Source: Flavobacterium sp. JAS
Lineage (GTDB): Bacteria > Bacteroidota > Bacteroidia > Flavobacteriales > Flavobacteriaceae
Length of the DNA: 64,000 nt
Direction: 5' to 3'
Assembly: GCF_020991455.1 (NCBI RefSeq)
Contig: NZ_JAJMOX010000001.1
Location: 248,001-312,000 of the forward strand
Part shown: in pieces, positions 1 through 8,536 of the stretch
Layout of the letters: every line of letters starts with the position of its first letter
How positions within the stretch are numbered: the first letter of the stretch is position 1
Program-made: the position numbers and the translations under genes
The notes under the pieces: generated by a model
Seen by the model: the letters and a program-made list of their open reading frames with translations, nothing else
What the model was told of the DNA's origin: nothing
Databases searched by the model: none

Positions 1-53
1 ACATTTTGAAAGTGGCTGAAAAAATTAAAAACAAAGAAGCAGTTTGGTTGTAA
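1..53 (+). CDS. C-terminal end of a protein cut by the window edge
   Basis: Reading from base 3, an open frame of 16 codons ends at TAA (51-53) with a Lys/Glu-rich tail finishing in AVWL. The other two frames stop within the first 20 bases. This is plausibly the 3' end of a gene starting before the window. It is too short to name or to prove coding. Confidence 0.35.
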   Translation, partial: ILKVAEKIKNKEAVWL

Positions 54-549
54 GTGGTTTTTAATAGTAGTTAGTTGTTCTTTGATATATTGAAACAGGA
101 AAGTTCATAACATATTTTTTTGTAAGTTTTAACGTTCATTTTAATAAAAGCCAATTTTGTAAGATGTTTTTTAACGTTAAATTGATGTTTTTTAACGTTT
201 TTTAAGATTAATTTGTTGATCCTCACTTGTGTAATTGAAAAAATATTCGCACATTTGTAACACCTCCAAATTACCAAAAAATAGATTTAGTATTCTAGAT
301 ATAGTTATGGCAATCGGAGCAAAAGTTGAAAAACTTTATTTCTTATTGATTCTTAAAAGAAGAATAGGTCAAAAGTGTTTCAATAGTTTCGAAAGCTTAT
401 AAAATTAAACAAATGCAAGAATTTTTTAAAATAGCAGCAAATAAGTCACAGATGAATAAGTCCCTACAGATGAACAAGATGTTTAATGTCGCACGTATTT
501 GTGTATGCGTCTGTTGATACTAAAAGTATATATAAGTTGTTAAAAACTT
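54..549. other. Gene-free stretch
   Basis: No convincing coding frame on either strand. The only structure seen is a short direct repeat (GATGTTTTTTAACGTT at 163-178 and 184-199, with a weaker copy near 122-137). The stretch ends in a clear terminator, so some transcript probably crosses it. Confidence 0.5.
163..199. repeat. Two 16-bp direct repeats, 21-bp period
   Basis: GATGTTTTTTAACGTT occurs twice, at 163-178 and 184-199. A related TTTTAACGTT lies at 126-135. AACGTT is palindromic, so tandem protein-binding sites are possible, but nothing else supports that. Confidence 0.6.
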
Positions 550-587
550 AAACCCTTTTGGTATTAAAAACCCAAAAGGGTTTTTTT
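550..587. terminator. Rho-independent terminator
   Basis: AAACCCTTTTGG (550-561) pairs with CCAAAAGGGTTT (572-583) over a short loop and runs into a T tract. No gene ends close upstream on the + strand, so it may end a leftover or non-coding transcript. The A-rich left side would also allow use on the - strand. Confidence 0.8.
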
Positions 588-666
588 ATTCCATTTGGTT
601 ACCATAACAAAGAATTAAAGAAATAGTAAAGATTATAAAACGCAAACTAACATAAACTTAAATATT

Positions 667-870
667 ATGAGCACATTAAACTACTTAACAAAAACTTTTT
701 CAACATTGAAAAACTTGAGAGCTAAAAGAAACAATCCGCCACCGCCAATAAATGAATTGGTACATCCAAGATTCGGAATCACAGAAACGGATAAAGTAAC
801 GGAGAAAAAAGAGCCAAACTCATTATTGTTTTTGATGTATTCAAAAGAAAATGAAACACTTTTTATCTAA
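667..870 (+). CDS. Small hypothetical protein, 67 aa
   Basis: ATG start, 67 residues, basic N-terminal half with an NNPPPP segment (residues 23-28), then a polar stretch. No signal peptide, membrane segment or motif that I recognise. It stands alone between the 550-587 terminator and the metX riboswitch. The frame is intact and codon use resembles neighbouring genes, but a short ORF in AT-rich DNA can arise by chance. Function unknown. Confidence 0.45.
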   Translation: MSTLNYLTKTFSTLKNLRAKRNNPPPPINELVHPRFGITETDKVTEKKEPNSLLFLMYSKENETLFI

Positions 871-998
871 ATCGAAGAGTGTTATAAAATAAGGGAAACC
901 TGCTTAATTTTACTGGGCAAATTGTTCGGTAATTTTTTGCGTATAATAGTTTTTGGTTGAATTATGTTTAAGAAATTGCGGAATCAGTTTCGATAAAA

Positions 999-1030
999 TT
1001 TGTTTGTTTAAGAAATAAGTAGTTAATTTG
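999..1030 (+). promoter_or_regulatory. Promoter of the metX operon
   Basis: TTTG (999-1002), a 20-base spacer and TTAATTTG (1023-1030) fit the Bacteroidetes -33/-7 pattern with one mismatch in the -7 box. It lies about 30 bases before the SAM riboswitch. Confidence 0.6.
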
Positions 1031-1058
1031 CACCTTTAAGTTCAAAAACGTATTGAAA

Positions 1059-1165
1059 TGTTATAAAGAAAGGACGAGGGATTAGACCCGATGAATCCTT
1101 AGCAACCCTTCGTTAAAGCGAAGAAGGTGCTGCATTCTACCACGCCCAAACGTGGAAAGATAACA
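1059..1165 (+). ncRNA. SAM-I (S-box) riboswitch before metX
   Basis: The closing stem is TGTTAT (1059-1064) with ATAACA (1160-1165). Inside are the S-box core GAGGGATTAGACCCGATGAA, the CCTTAGCAACC kink-turn/J region and AAGGTGCTGCATTC. SAM binding should reduce expression of the downstream homoserine-activation genes. No classical terminator follows. Instead 1191-1201 can pair with the 5' side of the closing helix (1065-1075), a possible expression platform. Confidence 0.93.
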
Positions 1166-1237
1166 ACAAGAATTTTCTAGTTTCACTCTAGTACTTTCTT
1201 TCTAATATTTCCACATACAAATCAATAATAAAAAGAT

Positions 1238-2227
1238 TTGAAATTGGAAAATATACCAAGTCCCATCATAATTCAGGATTTCATCACCGAAAGTGGTGCA
1301 TTATATCCGTCATTACCGTTAAGTTTTACACTTTCTGGTTTGCCATTGCATAGTGCGCCTATTGTTTTGGTCAATCACGCATTGACTGGAAACGCTGAGG
1401 TAACCGGAGAGAATGGTTGGTGGAATGATTTAATTGGCGACGAAAAAACAATCGATACCCACAAATATACTATTCTGGCTTTTGACGTTCCCGGAAACGG
1501 AAACGATTCGTTTATAATCGAAAACTATTTGGATTTTACCACGAGAGACGTTGCCCGAATTTTTATAAAAGGTTTAGAAGCTTTAAACATTAGTCAGTTA
1601 CATACCATTATTGGTGGTTCTGTTGGTGGAGGAATCGCCTGGGAAATTCTTGCCTTAGAACCAAACATCACCCAAAACTTAATTCCGATTGCTACAGATT
1701 GGAAATCGACAGACTGGATGATTGCTAATTGCTACTTGCAAGAGCAAATCCTGAACAATTCTTCAAGACCTATAGAAGATGCCAGAATTCATGCAATGTT
1801 GTGTTACAGATCTCCTGAATCATTCAAAGAAAAATTTCAACGTACAGTAAATACCAAACTGCCTATTTTTAATATAGAAAGCTGGTTGGCACATCACGGC
1901 GAAAAACTACAAAAGAGATACCAATTGTCATCGTATAAATTGATGAACCAATTGCTTAAAACCATAGATATTACCAGAAACAGTGACGATTTTGAAACTT
2001 TAATGTCCAGAACAAATGCAACGATTCATATTATCGGAATCAACTCAGATTTGTTTTTTACACCAAAAGAAAATCGGGAAACTTTTCAGGAATTAAAAAA
2101 GTTCAAAGACAATGTTTTTTACAGCGAAATAGATTCTGTTCACGGACATGACGCTTTTTTAATCGAGTACAAACAATTAGATCATTTACTTGCCGATATT
2201 TTTAAGGCAGAAACAATAGAAAAATAA
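1238..2227 (+). CDS. metX: Homoserine O-acetyltransferase (MetX family)
   Basis: 329-aa alpha/beta hydrolase that probably acetylates homoserine from acetyl-CoA, activating it for sulfhydrylation. Family signs are VNHALTGNAEVTG (residues 45-57), a nucleophile elbow GGSVGG with Ser128, Asp271 and a C-terminal GHDAF with His304, which form the catalytic triad. MetX usually has GGSMGG and 350-380 residues, so this is a short version. Translation starts at TTG; the next in-frame ATG is far inside the domain. It follows the SAM riboswitch and is one base from the next gene. A homoserine O-succinyltransferase activity within the MetX fold cannot be excluded. Confidence 0.88.
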   Translation: MKLENIPSPIIIQDFITESGALYPSLPLSFTLSGLPLHSAPIVLVNHALTGNAEVTGENGWWNDLIGDEKTIDTHKYTILAFDVPGNGNDSFIIENYLDFTTRDVARIFIKGLEALNISQLHTIIGGSVGGGIAWEILALEPNITQNLIPIATDWKSTDWMIANCYLQEQILNNSSRPIEDARIHAMLCYRSPESFKEKFQRTVNTKLPIFNIESWLAHHGEKLQKRYQLSSYKLMNQLLKTIDITRNSDDFETLMSRTNATIHIIGINSDLFFTPKENRETFQELKKFKDNVFYSEIDSVHGHDAFLIEYKQLDHLLADIFKAETIEK

Positions 2228-2228
2228 A

Positions 2229-4643
2229 ATGAAAATATTAAAATTTGGAGGTAAATCGTTATCAAATGGAGAAGGACTTAATAAGGTAGTTTCAATCATT
2301 TCTGATAAAGTAAATCAAGGTGAAAATATTGCTGTTGTAGTTTCGGCTCGCGGAAATGCTACAGATGAATTAGAATATATTTTAAAAATCGCTGCTAAAA
2401 ACGGAGATTATAAACCATTATTCGAAAACTTTAAAATCTATCAGGTTTCAGATTATCCTCAGGTTGATTTGTCTGAAGAGTTCACCATTTTAGAAAAACT
2501 TTTTGAAGGAGTTAGTTTAATTGGCGATTACAGCAATAAAATCAAAGATCAGATTTTGTCTAAAGGAGAATTGCTTTCGGCTAAATTACTGACGGCAATT
2601 TTAAAAGAAAACGGAATTCCGGCAAACTTTGTTGATTCAAGAGAATTGCTAAAAACCGATTCTAAATTTGGTGACGCACAACCTTTGGAGCAGCTTTCCA
2701 AGAAAAATGTTGTCAATTATTTCAAAGAGCATAACGGCTCAACAGTAAATATTGTAACAGGTTTTATTGGTTCAAACAATAACAACGATACGACAACTTT
2801 GGGCAGAAACGGTAGCAATTATACAGCGTCATTAATCGCTAATTATTTGAATGCCGAAGAATTACAAAACTTCACACACGTTGACGGAATTTATACAGCA
2901 AATCCTGATTTGGTTGCTGATGCTAAAAAAATCGAGTTCCTTTCTTTTAACGAAGCAAACGAATTGGCCAATTTTGGAGCAACAATTTTGCACGCAAAAA
3001 CCATTATTCCTTTATTAGAAAAAAATATCCCACTTCGTATTTTAAATACTTTTAATCACGAAAACCGTGGAACTTTAATTACTTCAGATTCTACAAAAGA
3101 AGGAATCAAAACGCTTTCTGTTTTAGAAAATGTTTCTTTAGTAAATCTTGAAGGACGTGGATTACTTGGAAAATCAGGCGTAGATGCCCGAATTTTTAAA
3201 GTAATGGGAGATCACAATATTAGTGTAAGTATTATTTCGCAAGGTTCTTCAGAAAGAGGAATTGGACTTGTTGTAGCAACTGATAAAGCAACATTGGCAA
3301 TGGTTGAGTTGGAAAAAGAGTTTGAAAACGACTTTTATTCTAAAGATGTAAACCAGATTACGGTAACAGATAATGTATCGGTAATTTCGATTATTGGTCA
3401 GGATTTGAGTACTTTTCATAAACCTTACACCGCATTAATTAAAAATAAAATTGTTCCAATATTGTTTAACAATACCGTTACGGGGAAAAACGTGAGTTTG
3501 GTAGTTAAAAAATCGGAACTTAATAAAGCATTAAACGTAATTCACGGGGAGATTTTTGGAGTTTCTAAAAAAATTAATATCGCGATTATCGGTCACGGTT
3601 TAGTAGGAGGAACTTTAATCAACCAGATTTTAGAATCTACAGCGGCGATCGAAAAAAGAAAAGATGTCCGATTGAATGTTTTTGCAATTGCCAATTCTAA
3701 AAAATTACTTTTAAATAAAAATGGCGTAACTTCAAACTGGAAAACAGATATTGAAAAAGAAGGTCTTGCATATACAATTGAGGATATTATTGCTTACGCC
3801 AATCAGCATCATTTAGAGAACTTAATTGCAATTGACAATACGGCAAGTGCTGCTTTTGTAGAAAATTATATTTCGCTGGTTGAAAGCAGTTTTGATTTGA
3901 TTTCGTCAAATAAAGTTGCTAATACATTAAGTTATGGTTTCTATAAAGAATTAAGAAAATCTTTGGCAGAAAACCAGAAGAATTATTTGTATGAAACCAA
4001 TGTTGGTGCAGGTTTACCATTAATTGATACGATTAAATTATTGCACCTTTCGGGTGAGAATATCACGAAAATAAAAGGAGTTTTCTCAGGAACATTGAGT
4101 TATTTATTCAATAATTTTTCTGCAAAAGATGTTCCGTTTAGTGAAATTTTGAAAGAAGCAATTGATAACGGATACACAGAACCAGACCCGCGTGAGGATT
4201 TATGCGGAAATGATGTGGGAAGAAAATTATTGATCTTGGCAAGAGAATTAGATTTACAAAACGAGTTCGAAGAAATCTTAATTCAGAATCTAATTCCGGA
4301 ACATTTACGTGAAGGAAATGTTTCTGATTTCTTGACAAAGTTAAAAGAGTTCGATCCAATTTATGAGAAAATTAAAGCCGATCAAAAGCCAAATCACGTA
4401 TTAAGATACATTGGTGAATTGTCTGGAGATTTGCAAAACGACAAAGGAATTCTAGAAGTAAAATTAGTTTCAGTACCTTCAGATACAGCTTTAGGCGGAT
4501 TGAAAGGATCTGATTCTTTTTTCGAAATTTATACAGAATCTTACGGAGATCGTCCAATCGTAATTCAAGGAGCCGGTGCAGGTTCTGCGGTAACTGCGAG
4601 AGGAGTTTTTGGAGATATTTTAAGATTATCAGATAAAGGGTAA
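2229..4643 (+). CDS. thrA: Bifunctional aspartokinase/homoserine dehydrogenase
   Basis: 804 aa. An N-terminal aspartokinase (about 1-290) is followed by two ACT-like regulatory segments (about 300-450) and a C-terminal NAD(P)-binding homoserine dehydrogenase (from about 455: IAIIGHGLVGG, then SSNKVAN, NVGAGLPLIDT, and a GYTEPDPREDLCGNDVGRK block). It makes homoserine from aspartate. The kinase carries KFGGKS where most have KFGGTS, and GRNGSNYTA where most have GRGGSDYTA, so kinase activity may be altered. Start ATG is one base after the metX stop, implying tight coupling. Being behind a SAM riboswitch, it probably serves methionine rather than threonine synthesis. Confidence 0.92.
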   Translation: MKILKFGGKSLSNGEGLNKVVSIISDKVNQGENIAVVVSARGNATDELEYILKIAAKNGDYKPLFENFKIYQVSDYPQVDLSEEFTILEKLFEGVSLIGDYSNKIKDQILSKGELLSAKLLTAILKENGIPANFVDSRELLKTDSKFGDAQPLEQLSKKNVVNYFKEHNGSTVNIVTGFIGSNNNNDTTTLGRNGSNYTASLIANYLNAEELQNFTHVDGIYTANPDLVADAKKIEFLSFNEANELANFGATILHAKTIIPLLEKNIPLRILNTFNHENRGTLITSDSTKEGIKTLSVLENVSLVNLEGRGLLGKSGVDARIFKVMGDHNISVSIISQGSSERGIGLVVATDKATLAMVELEKEFENDFYSKDVNQITVTDNVSVISIIGQDLSTFHKPYTALIKNKIVPILFNNTVTGKNVSLVVKKSELNKALNVIHGEIFGVSKKINIAIIGHGLVGGTLINQILESTAAIEKRKDVRLNVFAIANSKKLLLNKNGVTSNWKTDIEKEGLAYTIEDIIAYANQHHLENLIAIDNTASAAFVENYISLVESSFDLISSNKVANTLSYGFYKELRKSLAENQKNYLYETNVGAGLPLIDTIKLLHLSGENITKIKGVFSGTLSYLFNNFSAKDVPFSEILKEAIDNGYTEPDPREDLCGNDVGRKLLILARELDLQNEFEEILIQNLIPEHLREGNVSDFLTKLKEFDPIYEKIKADQKPNHVLRYIGELSGDLQNDKGILEVKLVSVPSDTALGGLKGSDSFFEIYTESYGDRPIVIQGAGAGSAVTARGVFGDILRLSDKG

Positions 4644-4717
4644 TATCGATTTTAGATTATAGAGTTCAGAGTTTGGATTTCTGATTTGAACTCAAACAAA
4701 AACAAAAAACAAAAAAA

Positions 4718-5143
4718 ATGAAAGTAACCTTAAACAGAGTAAACGACGCGTTTCATTTTAAACTCAAAAATGAAAGAGGTCATGTAGTTGATGTTGATAG
4801 CAGAGCCGAATTTGGTGGAAGCGATTTAGGTGCAAGTCCAATGGAATTAGTTTTGATGGGAGTTGCGGGATGCAGTGCTATTGATATGATTTCGATTTTG
4901 AAGAAACAACGTCAGGAAATAACATCTTTTAATGCTGAGGTAGAAGGAGAACGTGTTCAAGTTGGAGAAGCAAAACCTTTTAAAGAAATCAATGTGGTTT
5001 TTTATTTAGAAGGAGATGTTAATCCTGAAAAAGCAAAAAAAGCAGCGCAGCTTTCTTTCGAGAAATATTGTTCAGTTTCTAAAACAATTGAACCAACAGC
5101 TACAATAAAATATAAAGTTGTATTGAACGACGAAGCATTATAG
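4718..5143 (+). CDS. OsmC/Ohr-family protein
   Basis: 141 aa, the usual length for the family. Two conserved cysteines lie in family context: Cys52 in VAGCSAID and Cys118 in EKYCSVSKTI. OsmC/Ohr proteins reduce organic hydroperoxides, and some act on persulfides or fatty-acid hydroperoxides. It is the third gene after the SAM riboswitch, between thrA and the sulfhydrylase, with a 74-base gap upstream. A role with reactive sulfur species is an attractive inference from position only. Confidence 0.88.
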   Translation: MKVTLNRVNDAFHFKLKNERGHVVDVDSRAEFGGSDLGASPMELVLMGVAGCSAIDMISILKKQRQEITSFNAEVEGERVQVGEAKPFKEINVVFYLEGDVNPEKAKKAAQLSFEKYCSVSKTIEPTATIKYKVVLNDEAL

Positions 5144-5149
5144 AATTAG

Positions 5150-5266
5150 ATAATTTGTCAATTAGGAAATTAGATAATTTTCAGATTGGCTAAAAAGATT
5201 CACTTGTTTAAGTTTTAAATCATAGTTTTTACCCGTCGTATAAACCTGAAACTTGAAACCTGAAAC
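5150..5266. repeat. Degenerate word repeats before metZ
   Basis: Repeats of AATTAGATAATTT type (5146-5180) and of AAACCTGAAACTTGAAAC type (5243-5265) fill the gap, the second ending about 20 bases before the ATG. The same GAAACCTGAAAC words recur at 11762-11796 and 24176-24231. Confidence 0.6.
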
Positions 5267-5286
5267 AAAAAAAACAAAAAATTAAA

Positions 5287-6459
5287 ATGAGCGAACAAGA
5301 ATTTGGTTTTGAAACTCAGGCCATAAGAACACAATTAGAAAGAACTCAGTATTTAGAGCATTCGGTGCCATTATACTTATCGTCAAGCTTTGTATTTGAA
5401 GATGCTGAAGATATGAGAGCTTCTTTTACAGAGGAAAAAGAAAGAAATATATATAGCCGTTTTAGCAATCCAAATACTACTGAATTTGTAGATAAAATTT
5501 GCAAAATGGAAGGTGCTGAAGCTGGTTACGCTTTTGCAACAGGAATGGCAGCTGTTTATTCAACTTTTGCCGCTTTGCTAAATTCAGGAGATCATATTGT
5601 GTCTGCCAGCAGTGTTTTTGGTTCGACACATGCTTTGTTCATGACTTATTTTCCAAAATGGAATATCGAAACTTCGTATTTTGATATCAATAAGTCGGAA
5701 ACAATTGAGAGTTTTATTAAACCTAATACAAAAATATTATACGCAGAATCTCCAACAAATCCTGGTGTAGATGTAATTGATTTGCAATTATTGGGAGATA
5801 TTGCCAAAAAACACAATCTGATTCTAGTTATCGATAACTGTTTTGCGACACCTTATTTACAACAGCCAATAAAATTTGGAGCACATTTGGTAATACATTC
5901 TGCCACTAAATTAATTGACGGACAAGGAAGAGTTTTAGGTGGTGTTACAGTTGGAAGCGAAGATTTAATCAGACAAATTTATTTATTTTCAAGAAATACA
6001 GGTCCGGCTTTATCACCTTTTAATGCTTGGGTTTTATCGAAAAGTTTAGAAACATTGGCCGTTCGTGTTGACAGACATTGTGAAAATGCTTTGAAAGTGG
6101 CGGAGTTTTTAGAAAGTCATCCAAATGTAAATAGTGTGAAATATCCGTTCTTGAAATCGCATCCGCAGTACGAAATTGCGAAGAAGCAAATGAAAGCGGG
6201 CGGGAATATTATTGCATTCGAAATTAAAGGCGGAATTGAAGCAGGAAGAAAATTTCTGAATGCGATACAACTTTGTTCATTATCAGCTAATATTGGTGAT
6301 ACGAGAACAATTGTTACGCATCCGGCTTCTACAACGCATAGCAAATTATCTGAAGAAGATCAATTAGCTGTTGGAATTACGCAAGGTTTGGTACGTGTTT
6401 CTGTAGGTCTAGAAACGATAGAAGATGTAATTGCTGATTTGAAGCAAGCGCTGGCATAA
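5287..6459 (+). CDS. metZ: O-acyl-homoserine sulfhydrylase (Cys/Met PLP enzyme)
   Basis: 390-aa fold-type I PLP enzyme of the trans-sulfuration family. It should join sulfide to activated homoserine to give homocysteine. Landmarks are ATGMAAVYSTFAALL (PLP phosphate region), AESPTNPG (153-160), the cofactor Asp183 in VIDNCFATP and the Schiff-base Lys208 in HSATKLIDGQGR. The IDGQGR form is typical of MetZ rather than of cystathionine gamma-synthase or beta-lyase. Close packing with metX suggests the natural substrate is O-acetylhomoserine. The sulfide source would be the cys cluster a few kb downstream. Confidence 0.88.
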   Translation: MSEQEFGFETQAIRTQLERTQYLEHSVPLYLSSSFVFEDAEDMRASFTEEKERNIYSRFSNPNTTEFVDKICKMEGAEAGYAFATGMAAVYSTFAALLNSGDHIVSASSVFGSTHALFMTYFPKWNIETSYFDINKSETIESFIKPNTKILYAESPTNPGVDVIDLQLLGDIAKKHNLILVIDNCFATPYLQQPIKFGAHLVIHSATKLIDGQGRVLGGVTVGSEDLIRQIYLFSRNTGPALSPFNAWVLSKSLETLAVRVDRHCENALKVAEFLESHPNVNSVKYPFLKSHPQYEIAKKQMKAGGNIIAFEIKGGIEAGRKFLNAIQLCSLSANIGDTRTIVTHPASTTHSKLSEEDQLAVGITQGLVRVSVGLETIEDVIADLKQALA

Positions 6460-6460
6460 T

Positions 6461-6513
6461 TTTAGATTTCTGATTTTAGATATTAGATTTTGATCTGATA
6501 TCTAAAATCTTAT
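6461..6513. repeat. ATTTTAGAT/ATCTAAAAT word repeat
   Basis: Tandem variants of TTTTAGATTTCTGATTTTAGAT are followed by ATCTAAAATCT, so the stretch can fold on itself (AGATTTT 6485-6491 with AAAATCT 6504-6510). It ends about 10 bases before the next ATG. Same family as 34459-34499 and 52911-52945. Confidence 0.6.
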
Positions 6514-6522
6514 CTTTATAAT

Positions 6523-7053
6523 ATGGTAAAACCAAGATTGCTTATTTTATCGGATTTATTTGGAGGAAAAGATCCGGAGTGGGTAAAAAACTACACGGAT
6601 TTATTACGGTCTAAATTTGAAATTCAATATTATGATGTTCTTGAATTAGCCAATATTAATGTTTCTAACCTTAAAGAAACAGATATCCACAATCAATTTC
6701 TTAACGACGGAATTGATAACGCAGTAGAAAATTTACTTAAATTAGAAAGGGGTAAAGTGGTAATTCTAGGATTTAGTATCGGAGGAACTATTGCCTGGAA
6801 AGCAGCTTTAAAGACTTTAGAAGTTTCTCATTTATTTGCCGTTTCATCAACTCGATTGCGATATGAAACGGAATCTCCAAATTGTAAACTGAAACTTTAT
6901 TTTGGAGAAAAAGATCCAAACAAACCCAACTTAAAGTGGTTTTTGGATTTGAATCTTACTCATGAAATTCTACAAAATCAGAATCATCAATTATATTTAG
7001 AAGAAAATAATTGTTCCTTGATTTGTGATGATATTTTAAAATCTTTATTTTAA
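6523..7053 (+). CDS. Small alpha/beta hydrolase
   Basis: 176 aa. An N-terminal strand LLILSDLFGG and a nucleophile elbow GFSIGGT (Ser around residue 88) mark an alpha/beta hydrolase. A likely acid lies in YFGEKDPN (about 127-134) and a His in NQNHQLY (about 154). It is short for the superfamily and lacks a lid domain. It is the last + strand gene of the metX operon region, 63 bases after metZ. Substrate unknown; a thioesterase or esterase role is only a guess. Confidence 0.65.
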   Translation: MVKPRLLILSDLFGGKDPEWVKNYTDLLRSKFEIQYYDVLELANINVSNLKETDIHNQFLNDGIDNAVENLLKLERGKVVILGFSIGGTIAWKAALKTLEVSHLFAVSSTRLRYETESPNCKLKLYFGEKDPNKPNLKWFLDLNLTHEILQNQNHQLYLEENNCSLICDDILKSLF

Positions 7054-7097
7054 AAATCGTTTGTGATTGTGAATTAAGGTACGGTTAAAAATCATTT

Positions 7098-7129
7098 TTT
7101 GCTTATATTTCTTAAACTATACTAATTTG
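7098..7129 (+). promoter_or_regulatory. Candidate promoter for the Rrf2 gene (distal)
   Basis: TTTG (7098-7101), a 20-base spacer and CTAATTTG (7122-7129). One mismatch in the -7 box. Confidence 0.4.
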
Positions 7130-7175
7130 GTAGAACTTGGTTGTTCATTCTGTTACTTTTCTCGTTCAAAAAGCT

Positions 7176-7183
7176 TATTTTTG
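7176..7183 (+). promoter_or_regulatory. Candidate -7 box for the Rrf2 gene (proximal)
   Basis: TATTTTTG matches TAnnTTTG exactly and lies 71 bases before the ATG. I see no good TTTG at the expected -33 position. Confidence 0.4.
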
Positions 7184-7254
7184 TTGCAGAAAAATATGCA
7201 GCTTGTTTATTTTAGCAAATTTAAAATCAACATTCTGCAATCTAAAATATAAAA

Positions 7255-7665
7255 ATGCTTTCAAAGAAAACAAAATACGGAATTAAAGCCCTTACATATT
7301 TAGCTAGACGAGAAAATAACGATCCCGTACAAATTGCTGAAATTGCCAAAAGTGAACATATTTCAATTAAGTTCTTAGAAAGTATTCTATTATTGCTTAG
7401 AAACTCTGGTTTTCTTGGTGCAAAAAAAGGAAAAGGCGGAGGTTATTATCTGATAAAAGATCCAAAAGATATCAGTATGGCCAAAGTTTACCGTATTCTC
7501 GAAGGACCTATTGCATTACTTCCGTGCGCGAGTCATAACTTTTATGAAAAATGTGATGATTGCGATGACGAAACAACCTGTGCAGCAAGACGATTAATGA
7601 CTGAGGTAAGAGATAATACACTTAAAATACTTGAAAGTAACTCATTGGCAGATATTGCATTTTAA
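7255..7665 (+). CDS. Rrf2-family transcriptional regulator
   Basis: 136 aa. An N-terminal winged helix (KTKYGIKALTYLA, then a recognition region ending in GAKKGKGGGYYL at about 55-66) is typical of Rrf2 proteins such as IscR and CymR. Four cysteines, Cys91, Cys100, Cys103 and Cys109, cluster where IscR carries its Fe-S ligands, but the spacing differs (C-x8-C-x2-C-x5-C). It stands between the metX operon and the cys cluster. A role as sensor of cysteine, sulfide or Fe-S status for these genes is likely but inferred. Confidence 0.88.
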   Translation: MLSKKTKYGIKALTYLARRENNDPVQIAEIAKSEHISIKFLESILLLLRNSGFLGAKKGKGGGYYLIKDPKDISMAKVYRILEGPIALLPCASHNFYEKCDDCDDETTCAARRLMTEVRDNTLKILESNSLADIAF

Positions 7666-7689
7666 ACAATTCTGTTCTTAATAAACATA

Positions 7690-7729
7690 AAAAAGGCCAT
7701 TTCAATAATCTTATCGAAATGGTCTTTTT
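7690..7729. terminator. Bidirectional terminator
   Basis: AAAAAGGCCATTTC (7690-7703) pairs with GAAATGGTCTTTTT (7716-7729) with one G-T pair. It lies between convergent genes (rrf2 on +, the permease on -) and has A and T tracts suiting both strands. Confidence 0.85.
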
Positions 7730-7753
7730 GTATTTTCAGAAAGGATACTTATT

Positions 7754-8536
7754 TTAAAAAATCAATTTATATCCAGCCAGGAAAAGCATCACTGCAATGG
7801 CGTTTCTAAGAAATAAATCAGGCACTTTTCCGCTTAACATACTTCCGATAAAGATTCCGGGAAGAGAACCCATTAATAACTGAGCTAATAAAGTCAAATC
7901 TAAATTTCCCATCGAAGCGTGTCCAATTCCGGCAACAAGAGTTAACGGAACGGCGTGAGCAATCTCGGTTCCTACTAAACGATGAGTAGGCAAAAGCGGA
8001 TAAAGAAAAAATAGCGTAACTGTTCCCAGAGCTCCGGCGCCAATAGAAGTTAATGTTACAGTTGCTCCTAATAAAACTCCAATTCCTATAGTAAGCATAT
8101 TTTGAGTATGACTTTCACTATGAAATTTATCGCCGGCATGTTTTTGAGAAAAACGTAATAATCTTCTTTTAAATAAAATAGCGACCGATGTAAAAAGCAG
8201 TGCCCAGCCTAAACTGTATTTTATTACGGCATTAATAGTTGTAATGTCAGTTTTAATGCTGTTTAAAACCCAAAGAGTTAGCAAAGCAGCAGGAACACTC
8301 CCTAAAGTAAGCCATCCTGTTATGGACCAGTTTATGTTACCTTTTTTATGATGTACAAATACGCCTCCTATTTTGGTAAAAGCTGCGTATAATAAATCGG
8401 TACCAACTGCAGTCGTTGGAGGAATACCAAACCACAATAAAATAGGAGTCATTAAAGAGCCGCCTCCAACACCTGTTAATCCAACCACAAAACCAACGAC
8501 TAAACCTGCAATTACGAGACCTATTTGAAAATCCAT
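7754..8536 (-). CDS. TauE/SafE-family permease
   Basis: 260 aa, about eight hydrophobic segments, no signal peptide. The N-terminal half has the family glycine motif GFVVGLTGVGGGSLMTP (about 15-31), and the second half carries the mirrored GATVTLTSIGAGALGT, as expected for this duplicated fold. TauE/SafE proteins move sulfite, sulfonates, thiosulfate or related anions. It is convergent with the Rrf2 gene and divergent from a second TauE/SafE gene that leads the cys cluster. Direction and substrate are unknown. Confidence 0.88.
   Translation of the reverse strand: MDFQIGLVIAGLVVGFVVGLTGVGGGSLMTPILLWFGIPPTTAVGTDLLYAAFTKIGGVFVHHKKGNINWSITGWLTLGSVPAALLTLWVLNSIKTDITTINAVIKYSLGWALLFTSVAILFKRRLLRFSQKHAGDKFHSESHTQNMLTIGIGVLLGATVTLTSIGAGALGTVTLFFLYPLLPTHRLVGTEIAHAVPLTLVAGIGHASMGNLDLTLLAQLLMGSLPGIFIGSMLSGKVPDLFLRNAIAVMLFLAGYKLIF

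Noticed and set aside
70-110. GTTCTTTGATATATTG resembles the leader found before rRNA genes in Bacteroidetes
   Set aside because: No 16S-like sequence follows; the resemblance is short and AT-rich.
71-277. 68-codon ORF on the - strand
   Set aside because: Low-complexity Asn/Lys/Ile-rich translation, overlaps direct repeats, and no promoter or partner supports it.
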